Part shown: positions 12,301 to 24,300 of the stretch, one piece after another
Numbering within the stretch: position 1 is the stretch's first letter
Layout: each line of letters begins with the position of its first letter
Assembly (NCBI GenBank): GCA_949152475.1
Contig: OX424564.1
Coordinates: 38,686,165 to 38,750,164 of the forward strand
Length of the DNA stretch: 64,000 nt
From: Terebella lapidaria
Taxonomy: Eukaryota; Annelida; Polychaeta; Terebellida; Terebellidae
Direction: 5' to 3'
The notes under the pieces: generated by a model
The model's database searches: none
Seen by the model: the letters and a program-made list of their open reading frames with translations, nothing else
Told to the model about the DNA's origin: nothing
Position numbers and translations under genes: made by a program

Positions 12301-15300
12301 CATCTTTGCATTTCTGGCGAAATTTACACAGATCTGTGCGTGGTTTATGGTGCTGTATAGTCGGATTGTGCCAGATATATCATGCTGACTACTTGTATAG
12401 AACCCAGATAGGTTGTGCCGCTTATTCTTCTGTAGGCCTACATCATACATGCATGTGTGGGTTATTGTATAATGTACGGAACTTTCGCTTGTCGTCGGCC
12501 GATGTGGTGACCCCGCTAGTTTTCACCAATATTTCAGCCGCCGATGAGGGCAAACGGAACGGAGTTATGGGGATTTCTTAGGGGGAATAAAGCTGAAAAC
12601 GCCCCACAACCACAGTTTAAGCCAAACGTGCGGTCTTATGGGGATTTTTTCTGGACTTATGGGGAAAGTTAAGATAGGAAATTTAACATTGGGTCCGCCC
12701 GTAACGCCCATCCGTTCACCCGTCCGGCTATTCAGGCATCTTTTCCATATCTTTCGAGTGGCTATGAAACCACCGGCCATTGCCCACCGTGACAGGCCAA
12801 TATGTCAAGAAAAACCGGCCAACCAATGATGACCTACCGAAGACAACAAGATATCCTACCGATACCTGCTCAGTAACTGTCTGATATGTACAAACCGGCC
12901 GATTGCCTGAAAGCAGAAATACATAGGTCTTATGTATTTCTGCTGAAAGGCACCTTCCGGCCATTCACCAGCGCACGGCAGGATACCCTGCGATGATCGC
13001 CTACCACACATTATTGGTAGGAAGCTTAAAAATTCGGTTGTTTTCCCACTGGTCGCCGCAAGAATGCCTCCACCTTGCGATGCCTCCACCGACGTCCATA
13101 CGATGTCCGATTGTTGCCAAATGGCCACGGATGATCCTCAGGCGCTCGGTGGGTGACCGGCCGAAATGGCCAATTTTCAGCCTTTTCGGGCATCGTGTCC
13201 TCATCGGCGGATGCATCCGTGCAAATGTGACTGAGGCATTATTGGGCGCACCTCAGGTGATGTATAATAATTAGCGAAAGTTCGACCGTGGGACATTGGC
13301 TGCACAGACAGAACAATATTACATTTATTGTACTCCAGACACTATTGTGTTTGTCGGCGTGGGTACATGTATGTCAATAAGAATTTAGCAGGTGCAAGAC
13401 GGATCAGTTGGTATGTTTGCAGTGGACGGGTGGTTTCAAGGATGAAACATGGTAAGGATGTGTCATTACCATGTACATGTACGGCTGTAATCAGATTGTT
13501 GTTGATCTTGTTACATACGTTACACGTACACACAACTAATGCCCCATAATAATATTCCTTCACTTGGATTAGATCTATGCCATTTGATCCATCTTGCACA
13601 TTTTCGAGCAGCATAATGTTCTCGTGAAAAGATGCCGTACTATCGTACTCAACAAACTAGCGCACTCAATAAACTATCGTACTCAACAAACTAGCGCACT
13701 CAATAAACTATCGTACTCAACAAACTACCGCACTCAATAAACTATCGTACTCAACAAACTACCGCACTCAATAATCTATCGTACTCAACAAACTACCGCA
13801 CTCAATAAACTATCGTACTCAACAAACTACCGCACTCAACGAACTAGCGCACTCAACATTGATACTGTAACTACAAACAGCAGAAATACAGATACACGCA
13901 CCTCGCCACTTTGCAGATATTCTGTGAAAATGTGCATGAATGTTGAGTGAGATACTGGTGAATTGGCAGCATACAATCTAATTCTAATCAGCTTGAGAAA
14001 TTAGGGGGGTATGGTTATGTTTTGCTGAATATCTGCAGTAAATCTTAATCAATAGGTATATATATTATACTACAATATTCTGTTTTGAATCAGGCAATTT
14101 ATGAAAGTATCAAGGTCCAGATGCATTGTCGCAATTTTAAGAATTGTAAATTTAAGCGAATAGTGAATAATGAAACTGCAGTCAAATTTTGGTCAAAAAC
14201 TTGAGTTTGCGGTGATTTATTCAAAATTTGCTCTGTTTAAGTTAAATCAAGCTAAGTTGATGTAGAAATTGAAGATGGTCAGGCTGATACCAAACATGAC
14301 CACTTTGAAGCGTTACGGAGGACATGGTGTGATATTATGTAAATTTCCAAGTGTTCGGAAATCTCAATTCCATCGCAATGAAAAAAGTGTCAAAAATACA
14401 TATCCACATCAGTTTTATAGTGCCACCATGTATTTTTTTTTTACTGAACACGAGGATCCACTCGAGGCAACTATCATATACATGTAACTATATACAAACT
14501 ACCAACCCAGAACGGCTACCATACCAAAATAATTCCATAGTTACCACCAGTTAACTTGAAAAACTTGGTTTTATGTTGCCACCTCAGATGGTACCAATAT
14601 GTAAAAATTCGGACCGTGTCCCAAGGAATACATGTAATGATGGGTGCGGCCGGAGCTCCGAGTTATTGTGGTAAATGTAGAGGGCTACAGTCCAAAGCTA
14701 ATTCTCATATTTTATAATGATTAATGTGTAAGGTTCATTGACCCTTCCGGTGACACCTACATCGTACTGTCTGCCTTTAGACACATGTTTAGTTTGCCCC
14801 CATTTCCACGCTTTTCGATACAAGCTCGCAGTACGCAGCTCGCAGCTCGCGGTTCGTAATCGAAATTCCATACTATACCACAAGAAAGCGTACGGCTAGC
14901 AATTAAGTGGTGTTGTTCTGTGTGTAAGAAAAGTAATAGACCAGCCAGGCAGTATGATTATATTAGATAGACTCCATCACCGGTGACAAACCATTGTACA
15001 TGGAGCAATTAACCTATCGCCAAACCAGTTTGTCCGAGTCTTTTTACGTCATTTTCGACACATTCTGCAAAACGTTATTATTGGCCAAAGAGAAGTTTGC
15101 CGACGTAATATGTGAAGCTCGGACAACTTTTCGACGTTTTGGCGATAGGTCAATTGACCTTACGACGGAAAAATAGGCCACGCCCACTTTTGACGTTTTC
15201 AGAATACTCCGTCAAGAACACGTGGAAATCTCCCGCCAAATCTAGGAATGTCAACAGCCGAATACACGAATATTGCTCATATTCCTAGATCTACTGATTT

Positions 15301-18300
15301 TTCTATTATTTTTTCTTCTTGTTGTAAATACCAATCTCATGTCAGATGCAATATTATCACCTTTTCTCCGCAGCAGTAGGTTATATTTATATAAACCAAG
15401 AGAATTCGTCCGACTATCAGTGCACGGAAGGGGAGCAGTGGGTTGCAACACATACCACAAGTACATATATCCCAGGTGGAGACCGTGACAGATCTATCCA
15501 GCAGGGAACACTCATGCTTGCTGGAATACATTGCTGACATCGTCCTATATCTTGACCTTTGAACTGGCATTCATTGACAGATAGAAACAGATTAATGCGG
15601 AGGAGCAAGACCGTCACGGTCTTTGGGAGGAGTGATTCCGCACGTGCTGACCGCTACAGGACGTTCACGTGTCCAGATATAGGTTTGTGCAACTAATCAA
15701 TACTTGACAGCCGTGGGCGTGGTTGTGGGCAGGACGATTTTTGTTACATTGTATCTATCTGACTGAATGATTGTCCACGATGGACAAACAGTATGCGTCC
15801 TGGATCAATTCACAAAAATCATAAATATGAAATCATGTATTTGCTCTGTGCATCGTGGTGAAGGTTGACCAAACGCTGCAACTGCAAATGTCACATATAA
15901 TTTAAAATGATAACATTTGCACAAATAACATACCGGGTAACATTTTCGGGATGATGTATTTAAGTATCTTCACTATACTCTCGGTGACCTAGCTATAATA
16001 TGTTGTTATACACAAGTTATTCACCGTCGCTTCGAGACTGATATCAAAGGAGTCTGGCTGCACGGGATTATCATTTATTGCTTATGAATAAATGTCGCCC
16101 GTCTTGTTTACTTGTAATATTTGAAATTTACTGCTTATTTATTCCAAATACAAAATGTTGTTATGATTGACTAGTATTCAAATGTCTGGGGTTTTTTTAT
16201 TATTGTTATTGTCAGTGTTACTCTCATCCTTACCGCTGTCTGCTGGTGGACTGCTGGGTTTATTACGGTTGTGAAAGTAATGTTTTTGCACATTTTGCAC
16301 ACACAAAAAATAAAATAAAAATTATTCTATTCTGGTTAATTCTTTATCAATCCGGTATATTTTGTTTACATAAATTCATTACTGAGTTCCATACGAATTG
16401 GCAAGAAGTTTAATATAGGCATATTATATCATTCAAAATGACTCGATCGGCAAGTTCAAACCGAGTCCAAAAGCTACATGTAACAGGCGTTTGCCTATCT
16501 ATTTCTGATGAACATAAAATACCTGTAACCTCTAAGATTTACATTGCACCAAAGTTATTATTATGGTACATCATGTGAGCATGTTGTGTGTCAAGTAGTA
16601 TTACAATATCTATCGAAGATTGAAAAGGACAGTGTAGATCGCTCAAGTTTCACTGTGGTACAGGGCGCGGGTGTAGTGTAGGCCCTAATGGGGGTTCTGG
16701 TGATACCGATACGTATACGAGCATGTGCACGTGTGTACTCTATACATTAGTAGATCAACTAAGAATGTAGGGTGTGTAGTGTTTTTCCACTGTGTTGTTC
16801 CCGTCTGGTGTATTGACATCATCGACTTTCAACCGGGAGTTTGGTCTGCCACACATGAGACTTGCTGTACCGTCGGCACATGTGTAATTCACACAGTCCG
16901 GATACAGCGTGTCCGACTTGCACGCAATCCCTTGTGCATGGATTCACTATCATCACACAGCTATTAACAAAGCTTTAAGAATATGAGAGGAGTGTGGTCT
17001 GAACATGTGTGCTCACTGGTATGTCATCATACATGATTTATGACGGACCAAAATCCAGAGTGACAACTAGCACACGTGGCTGCTGAAAATGACGTTCTCT
17101 GATTGGCTAAAGCGTCATTGACGTAAAAAATGATTGACAGCTTCGTAAGGTCAAAAACTGTCGTACTTGAAGTAGAACCGTACCCGGCCACCTCGAAGTC
17201 TCGAACCTCTTCGGTCCGGAACTCGCTCTACATAGGTGCTTCATATGCTGTTAATAAGGTACAAATTCTCGCCAAAGACCTTGGCCACTATAGATAATGA
17301 CAATATACACAATTGACCGTGTTGAATTACCCACTGAGACCAGGAAAGTTGATCCAGATGTCCCAGCGTTGTCTTGTGAAGACAGGATCTACATGTTCAT
17401 GATGAATTCAGTATTTTTCCGCCCCACTTGTGGCACCCGCTATGAAGGTTTATTATGAATGAATCATATCTACAGCCAGGCGAGACGCGACAACATGCAT
17501 TTAGCTTTTAAACGGTGATGCCGTCTATTAAGATTCCTACATCATAACATGTAGGCTTAACACACGATGCTGCATACACATCGATGTACATTGTACGGGA
17601 TAATTCCTGTTGCTTGTCAAGTCCGAGTTTGGGTGCAGCAGGAATCGATAGAGAGTTGATGCGGAACTCTTGGTCCTTTTATCCTCCTCTTAAACATTGT
17701 GGAGTATCCTGACAATAATTTATTAAAGTCGGACAAAAAAGCATGTGCTCGCGGCGAAGTTCTTCCTACTTCAGAATTATCCATCACAGACTTATCATCT
17801 TAGAGTAAACAACCACCATACTAAAGCAAGTAATCATTGATTAGTATAAACTCGGCAGTTTTAATGATCTTAGGGTCAGTATTGTCCCTGCGAACTTGAC
17901 TTCTCACTTTAAAAGAGTCGAATCTAGCTATTTGCGTAGAATGTATGGAACGCTTCACAGATCGGAGTGGACTTATTATCTATGTGACGTTCGACAGTTC
18001 ATCATGCATACGTGTACTTTGCTCCAGTGTTGATCGACTTTGTACACTCTGTAAGGACAGGTTGAGCCGCGAGAACATGCGTACTTGTTAGCCCCTGGCA
18101 CAATGAGGGTTGCTGCATTTGAATTATCTGCAAGCAGACTTATATTTTTTAACACACTGTTGAAAACCAGTTAGCCACACGGAAACGACTTACGGTAGTC
18201 CAAGTTTCCAGTGCTAACTGGGAGTAATAAGGGTGTTTTTCTGTGCTTGCATAAGCTCCTGGAGAGCCCCTGAACCTCCCGGAGAGCCCTTGTTATGGTT

Positions 18301-21300
18301 AGTAACAAGACTGTCTAACCATAGAGATGTGGCCGTCCAAGTTGAGATAAACTTGACCGATCAAAGATGCTATTTTCACTCGTGGTTACTGACGAGGCCC
18401 CAGTTTTCAAGCTAGTGGAATCTGGCTTATGGACGTTACACTAAAGTCGGTGTCGTGTCAATTCGATCTTCACTGAGATTATTCGATATTTCAAATTGTT
18501 CACTTTCTTCTCTGGGATGTTTTTGCTATGAAATTTATAATAATTGATGACAAGGTATTTTGAGTATTAAGAAGCACACAGTATTTCGCTGGGAAGTGTA
18601 ACTTGGTAGCTTTCCATTTTTTTTTGGTATATTCAGACATGCTTGTTGTGGTTTTATCTCATTGAATTGCGCTGTGGCTTTTGTTTGTCTGAAACACATA
18701 AAATCATGGTTTACACCATAAAATACAGAGCTTATGAGCAGCAAAACTACAGGTGAAGACAGAGAACAACGTTGTATAAATGATAAACAGACCACTTGCT
18801 GTATTGTCGATGTCACACACCTAATGGATTGCATTTGCATAAAACCGACTGTCATGCCACAAAATGGATTAGTTTCGCGTCCTGTTATGGTTTGTAATTT
18901 CTTGTGACTAGTGTTGCGACTGAGCGACAAAAGGACATAAACTCCCGACCAGATCATATGAAGAATAATGATGGTACAATTACCCAGTGTCTACCGCCCT
19001 GTGACGTGTATGTACATGTATGGTGAGCACCCGTGACACGACAATCAAGTTGTCTCTGATCTGCACTGTAACTGAGCCCATAATGTATCCGTGTTATAGG
19101 GGGTCCTGACCTCTGGCTGTCCGGCTACTATGACAACAGTGGGGCACTCTGGCGCTGGGGGGACGGGGAACCGCTCAACCACACAGGTAACATCATCAGT
19201 TTTTCATGTGACCATACTCCTTACTGGATAACGATTTCGTCGTCCATAAACCTATGTACTTATAACACTGTTCTGTTCTGTCCCTTGTGGTCGGGCAGAC
19301 TGGTTGTCAGGGTTACCGCCGGCCCCTGGGTCTGGGCAGTGGTGTCTGGCCCTGAGAGCCCCTACACAGCAGACACAATCGGGCTGGGTCTCCCTACCTT
19401 GCTCCTCACGGCACGGTGCCATCTGCGAGACAAACACCCAGGGTACGTGCTACATAAGTTGTACGAACAACAATAGAAACAACAACAACAACGATAATAG
19501 CAATAATAATAATTTTTGCATGATGCAGAGAAAGTAACTACGAGCTTGAATTCCACCAACGGCACGCTGCAATACCCAGAGGACTCGGTTGCCATGGAAA
19601 CTTACCCGGACAACATGGACCTGATCTGGATCATCACGGCTCCCGCCAATCACAGACTGCTTCTACAGGTCACCCAGCTTGCTTGATGCAAGATACGTCA
19701 ACACCTTGTGCAAAAACACCCTTCTGATGGTCCTTTTCCTCAATGTGTAAATAAATCTGCTTGTATTTTATCCCACCACGCCACAGGTGGAGAGAGTGGA
19801 CCTTGAGTCCCAGCAGACCTGTCGCTATGACTACCTCGAGGTGGTGGACACCCTGCAGCAGAACGCCTCGGACAGCACGCGGCGGTTTTGTGGTCAGCTG
19901 CAAGACGCGGAGGAGTGGGACTTGTCCGGCAACCAGGCGGACATCCTTTTCCACTCAGACTATGACGTCAGTGGGCGGGGGTTTCTCCTTCGATGGCGAG
20001 CTGTTGAGATTACAGACGTCTACGAACTTTCCGGATCGACTGGACATATTGAAAGCTTCAACTACCCGTCCCAGTACTTCAGTAACTTGGACTACACGAT
20101 TGTGATCGCGGTTGCTGACGATTCTAGGGTCCTGTTGACGATCGCGGACCTGGATTTGTATGGGAGTGATGCTGACAGCTTGGACTGCGCCGACTATCTA
20201 GATGTCGCTCTAGATGATGTGCGACACACGCGCCTGTGTCCAGAGCAGAACAGTTTAGCCGGCTGGCAGAGAACTGTTGTTTCTTATGAAAATCGTCTGG
20301 TTGTTAGAGTCCACTCAAACCAATATGGAGCGGGCAGAGGATTCTCTGCAAAATATGTCGCAGGTAGGTCTACAATTGGGCTTAACATTTTGAAATAAAA
20401 CAAAGTTGTGGAGAATGGAACCTGAATGTGGCTTGAAACCAGACAGTTTCCCACGTACAGTCAAACCTCCATGAACACCTCCGGTCAGTGAACAACTCCA
20501 GTTAGTAAACACTTTCTCTCGGACCCAAATGAATCTTTTAACAATGGTGGGCTCTTCCGATCAGTGAGCTCCTCCATATAGTGCACATTTTTGCAATGTA
20601 TTGGACACAGTTGAGTTTATTACTCCAGTTCCTGCATCCTACCATACCGTGAACCAGGAGATACTTGTAGAAATGAACCAGGTCTTGCGACTGACTTCCA
20701 TGAACTACCCGCACCCACAACCAGATAAACTGACTGTGGAGTGTCAGATCCGCGCCGAGATGGGATCCAATATCCAGGTCCGGATGTTACAAGAACAATT
20801 GACACTAACGTTGCTTGATATGCTACTAATATGCTTTTTTGGTCTGTGGCTCTCTGATTTAGTGTTGTCTTCCAATTCCAGGTTCAGTTCGCCAACAGAG
20901 ACCTGGCAGAGAACCAATGTATGCACGTCAGTGACCGACAGACCAACACATCTGTTGTCCGGTCCGTGTCCCGTGCCGTGATCAGGGACCGGCACGTGCC
21001 GTGGTTCAACCAGAGTGTCCGAGTGTACAGCGTGGCAGCCTGCAACCACACCTCCCCAAGTGACTCTCACAGACACCTCTCCTACCTTAACTACCTCACT
21101 GTCACCTTCAACTCAGGCTCTGATGCCGCCTTCGCTGCAGATGTCACCAGTGTGATAGGTGTGTTCATCTCATGGCTTGTAAGACTACATGATGAATGTA
21201 AACTTACATTTTCAAACATCAATAATGAAACCTGTACTGACTGTACCCAGCTGATTGTTTGCAGATGGCGAGTTCCTGAACAAGACGAAACAGGATTTGG

Positions 21301-24300
21301 ATATTAGTTTGGATACGTGCAAGCCGTCTCCATGTTACCATGGCAGCATGTGTGTCCGGGATAGCGGCAGTCTCGAGTGTCAATGTACTGGACACTATAC
21401 AGGTCTCTGTCAAGCAGGACACTAAGATGTTGGAATATCCGACTGAATTGACCATTTGATAGCATTGCAATAATAAAGATATCCTTTTTCGGTGTGGCAA
21501 TAATGTTCTGTAGCCAGTGTATGTGAGGTAGAATGTTTGTGTTGCAGGGCTGCTATGTGCCTGGACGTACTGTGACAAGGATGACCTGTGTCAGAATGCC
21601 GGCGAGTGTACCAACACGGAGCAGTCGTACAACTGTACGTGCGGCCGGCTGTTTGCAGGCCGGCACTGTGAGGTTGACCTGGCGGCGTGTGCACTCCAGT
21701 CCTGTGCTGCTCGCGGCGCCTGCAGTGTGCAGCCAGACTGGAGCGTCGTGTGCGAGTGTGACGCTGGCTGGACAGGTCAGTGCCCAGTGTTGGGTGCTTT
21801 GGGTCTAGCTCTCAGCGTGTTTATCATGGTCACTGTCTGATTTTGTTGTGCATCTTCCTTACAGGCCACAACTGTGCCACACAGTTGACGGTGACGAGGA
21901 ACCAGTCACTGACCTCTCGCCTGCTGGGAGAACCCTTCTGGATCGGGATCATTGTGGTGGTTGGCGTGTTGCTCATTACTGGCCTTGTGGTGTTCATCAG
22001 AAAAAAATGTCTCCACCGCTGGGATTGCTCCTGTATAGAGCGCCTTCTCAAGCGCAGCCCGACTAGCGTCCACGAAAGCTCTGTTGAACAGCAGATCCCA
22101 CGATATGGTGGGTGACTAAATGATGAATAATTTGGTGAACTTTCTGCTCGTATAATCGGACTATTTGTTACAGTCCATGTAATATGAATACAATTAAATT
22201 TGTTGTGTTTCCACGGAAACCAAGGACAAACCGGGATGCAATGCATGTGCTTACCTAACTCTACGTGTTTGCATACTTCAGAATTCTCAGCCACTTGATG
22301 AATAGTTTCTGTGCTGTTTTCACCGATAGTCACTTCAGAGTACTATTGGCCTTCAGGTTACGGTCTGACGTCTGAGAGTCAGACTCCACTACCCAGTGTA
22401 CGGAGCATGGACGGTAACGGCACCAAGGTCTCTACACCTACCAGTAACGCCCTGAGCCGCGTCATCCTGGCAACCACACACATCGCCTGTCCAGACATCA
22501 AGGTAGAAGGACTCCCAGAAATGCAATGTAATATTAGGTGCTAAATCAGAGCAATGAACAGAAGTGATAGTTCAGAAGGTTATTCATTGAGTGCTCTGTT
22601 ACAGATCGAGCATTTCGAGCCGGATGTGGAGAGTCAAGCTGACACCCTTCCCCGTGATCACGCACCACTGCAGCGAACCAGCGAGTTCAACACTCTGCAG
22701 GTACCCGAGCCTTCCAACACAACCTCCCTGGCCTCGGACAGCGACAGCGACTACGGCACTCAGTCTGAATACTTCCAGTCGCTCAATGCCAATCAGGCGT
22801 CACTCCAGTTCAGTAGTGATGCGGGACAAGTACAGAGAACCCACTCCTTGAGGGTGGCTACTGACAAGCGAACCTCGTACAGCAACAGGCGCAGTGTCAG
22901 CTATCAATCACAAGACACTACTGAAGTTCAAATTGAGGCTTTCCACCAGTACACACCTGAGTACCTAGAGGATCACCTAGGAGATCCTTTCGAGAAATCT
23001 CAAACTGATGCTACAGTATACCCATCTCCAAATGACGAACACTATAAAGACAAAGATTCACTTCAAGTTAGCGAGTCTCTCTCTTCTGGTTTCGACAATG
23101 AACTGAATGAATATGAGCACGCTTCATATCGTCGAATGAACAGTGCCAGAAGAAGAGAAGATTTCATCAACTCTGTGCGGAGTGGACGGATGGGATCTTA
23201 CCAGCCCGAGTCTCATTTCTCCAGCTCCAGTATGTGTCGGTCATGCGGCTCTGCCTGCTCTCTCCCGGGCTGGGTCTCCACAAGCAGGGTGGAGGATGAC
23301 CGCTCCTCCCGCCAGTCACACAGGCGCCATATGTCAGGCTCTTGCACCTCCTTAGACAACAGGAGCGACAAGTCTGTAAGTCACTCACGCAAGCGTGGCT
23401 CTCGCAGTAACCACAGACGACATCGCATGGACTCCACACTGGATGTGCTGCGTCGCTCCACGTCCAAGTCTAGTGATCCTGGGTCAGAACCTCATGAACC
23501 ACATCATCACAGACGTTCATACAGCAGCAATTCACGACACCGAAGCTACCATCACTCCAGTTCCAGTGAGCACTCACACAGGGAGAAGCGACATTCACAC
23601 AAACATCACAGACGCCGACACGACAGCGGAGAGGTTGCCCAGGCGGACAATCACCTCAGCAGTCAGCGACACCACAAACGCACACGCAGCCAGAAAGCAC
23701 GATCAACCGACAGCCATTTCCTCCGAGTGAGTGAACTCCTGGCAAAAGAGACTGAAAATGCGAAAATGCATCACCGCAAGTTGGCACAGACCCACTCTGA
23801 TGGAAGTTTGGCCGTTTCCATGAATGGCACACGTTCGAAGACTCCTAGATGTGTTATTTCAAGGTCGGCTAGCACAGATACTCTTGATGAGGATAAGATG
23901 CACGGAACTAGCCAATCCCGTGGTCAGATAAATCCTACACATGTATTTAAAATTCCATATGTAAAATCCTCATCAATTGATATTGTCGAGCCTGTTCGAG
24001 TTCCATCTAAACATGATGGACGAAAACACAGGCAATATTTAACGGTTCCAAATGCGTTGAACTTCCGTGGAGAGCCGTGTGATAGCAACAGTCGTTCTCT
24101 GGACATGGGCGTTCAGTTGTCTGGAGATGGGCTCCCCACAACCTACCGCCACAGCCACAGTGACTCTGATATTGCTGGCAAGACTGCCGCGGATACTATG
24201 GATGAAGATAACATCAAGTTTGGGATGGCAGCCAGAAGAGACAGTTTCCTCAATATACCACACGTTGTTGACGTTCATCCTAAAGAGTATGTGGGAGAGG

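Larger units (their letters stand above)
12037..19099 (+). other. Receptor intron 11
   Basis: A 7-kb intron, the longest of the gene. It contains a candidate TIR element (12479-13284), a 34-bp tandem array (13639-13857) and a foldback element (15003-15160). From 15.7 to 19.0 kb I see only AT-rich single-copy-looking DNA with spurious open frames. No exon fits the phase. Confidence 0.65.

Noticed and set aside
18535..18957. 140-codon open frame on the minus strand in receptor intron 11
   Set aside because: No domain, no splice context, and unremarkable composition; best explained as chance in a 7-kb intron.
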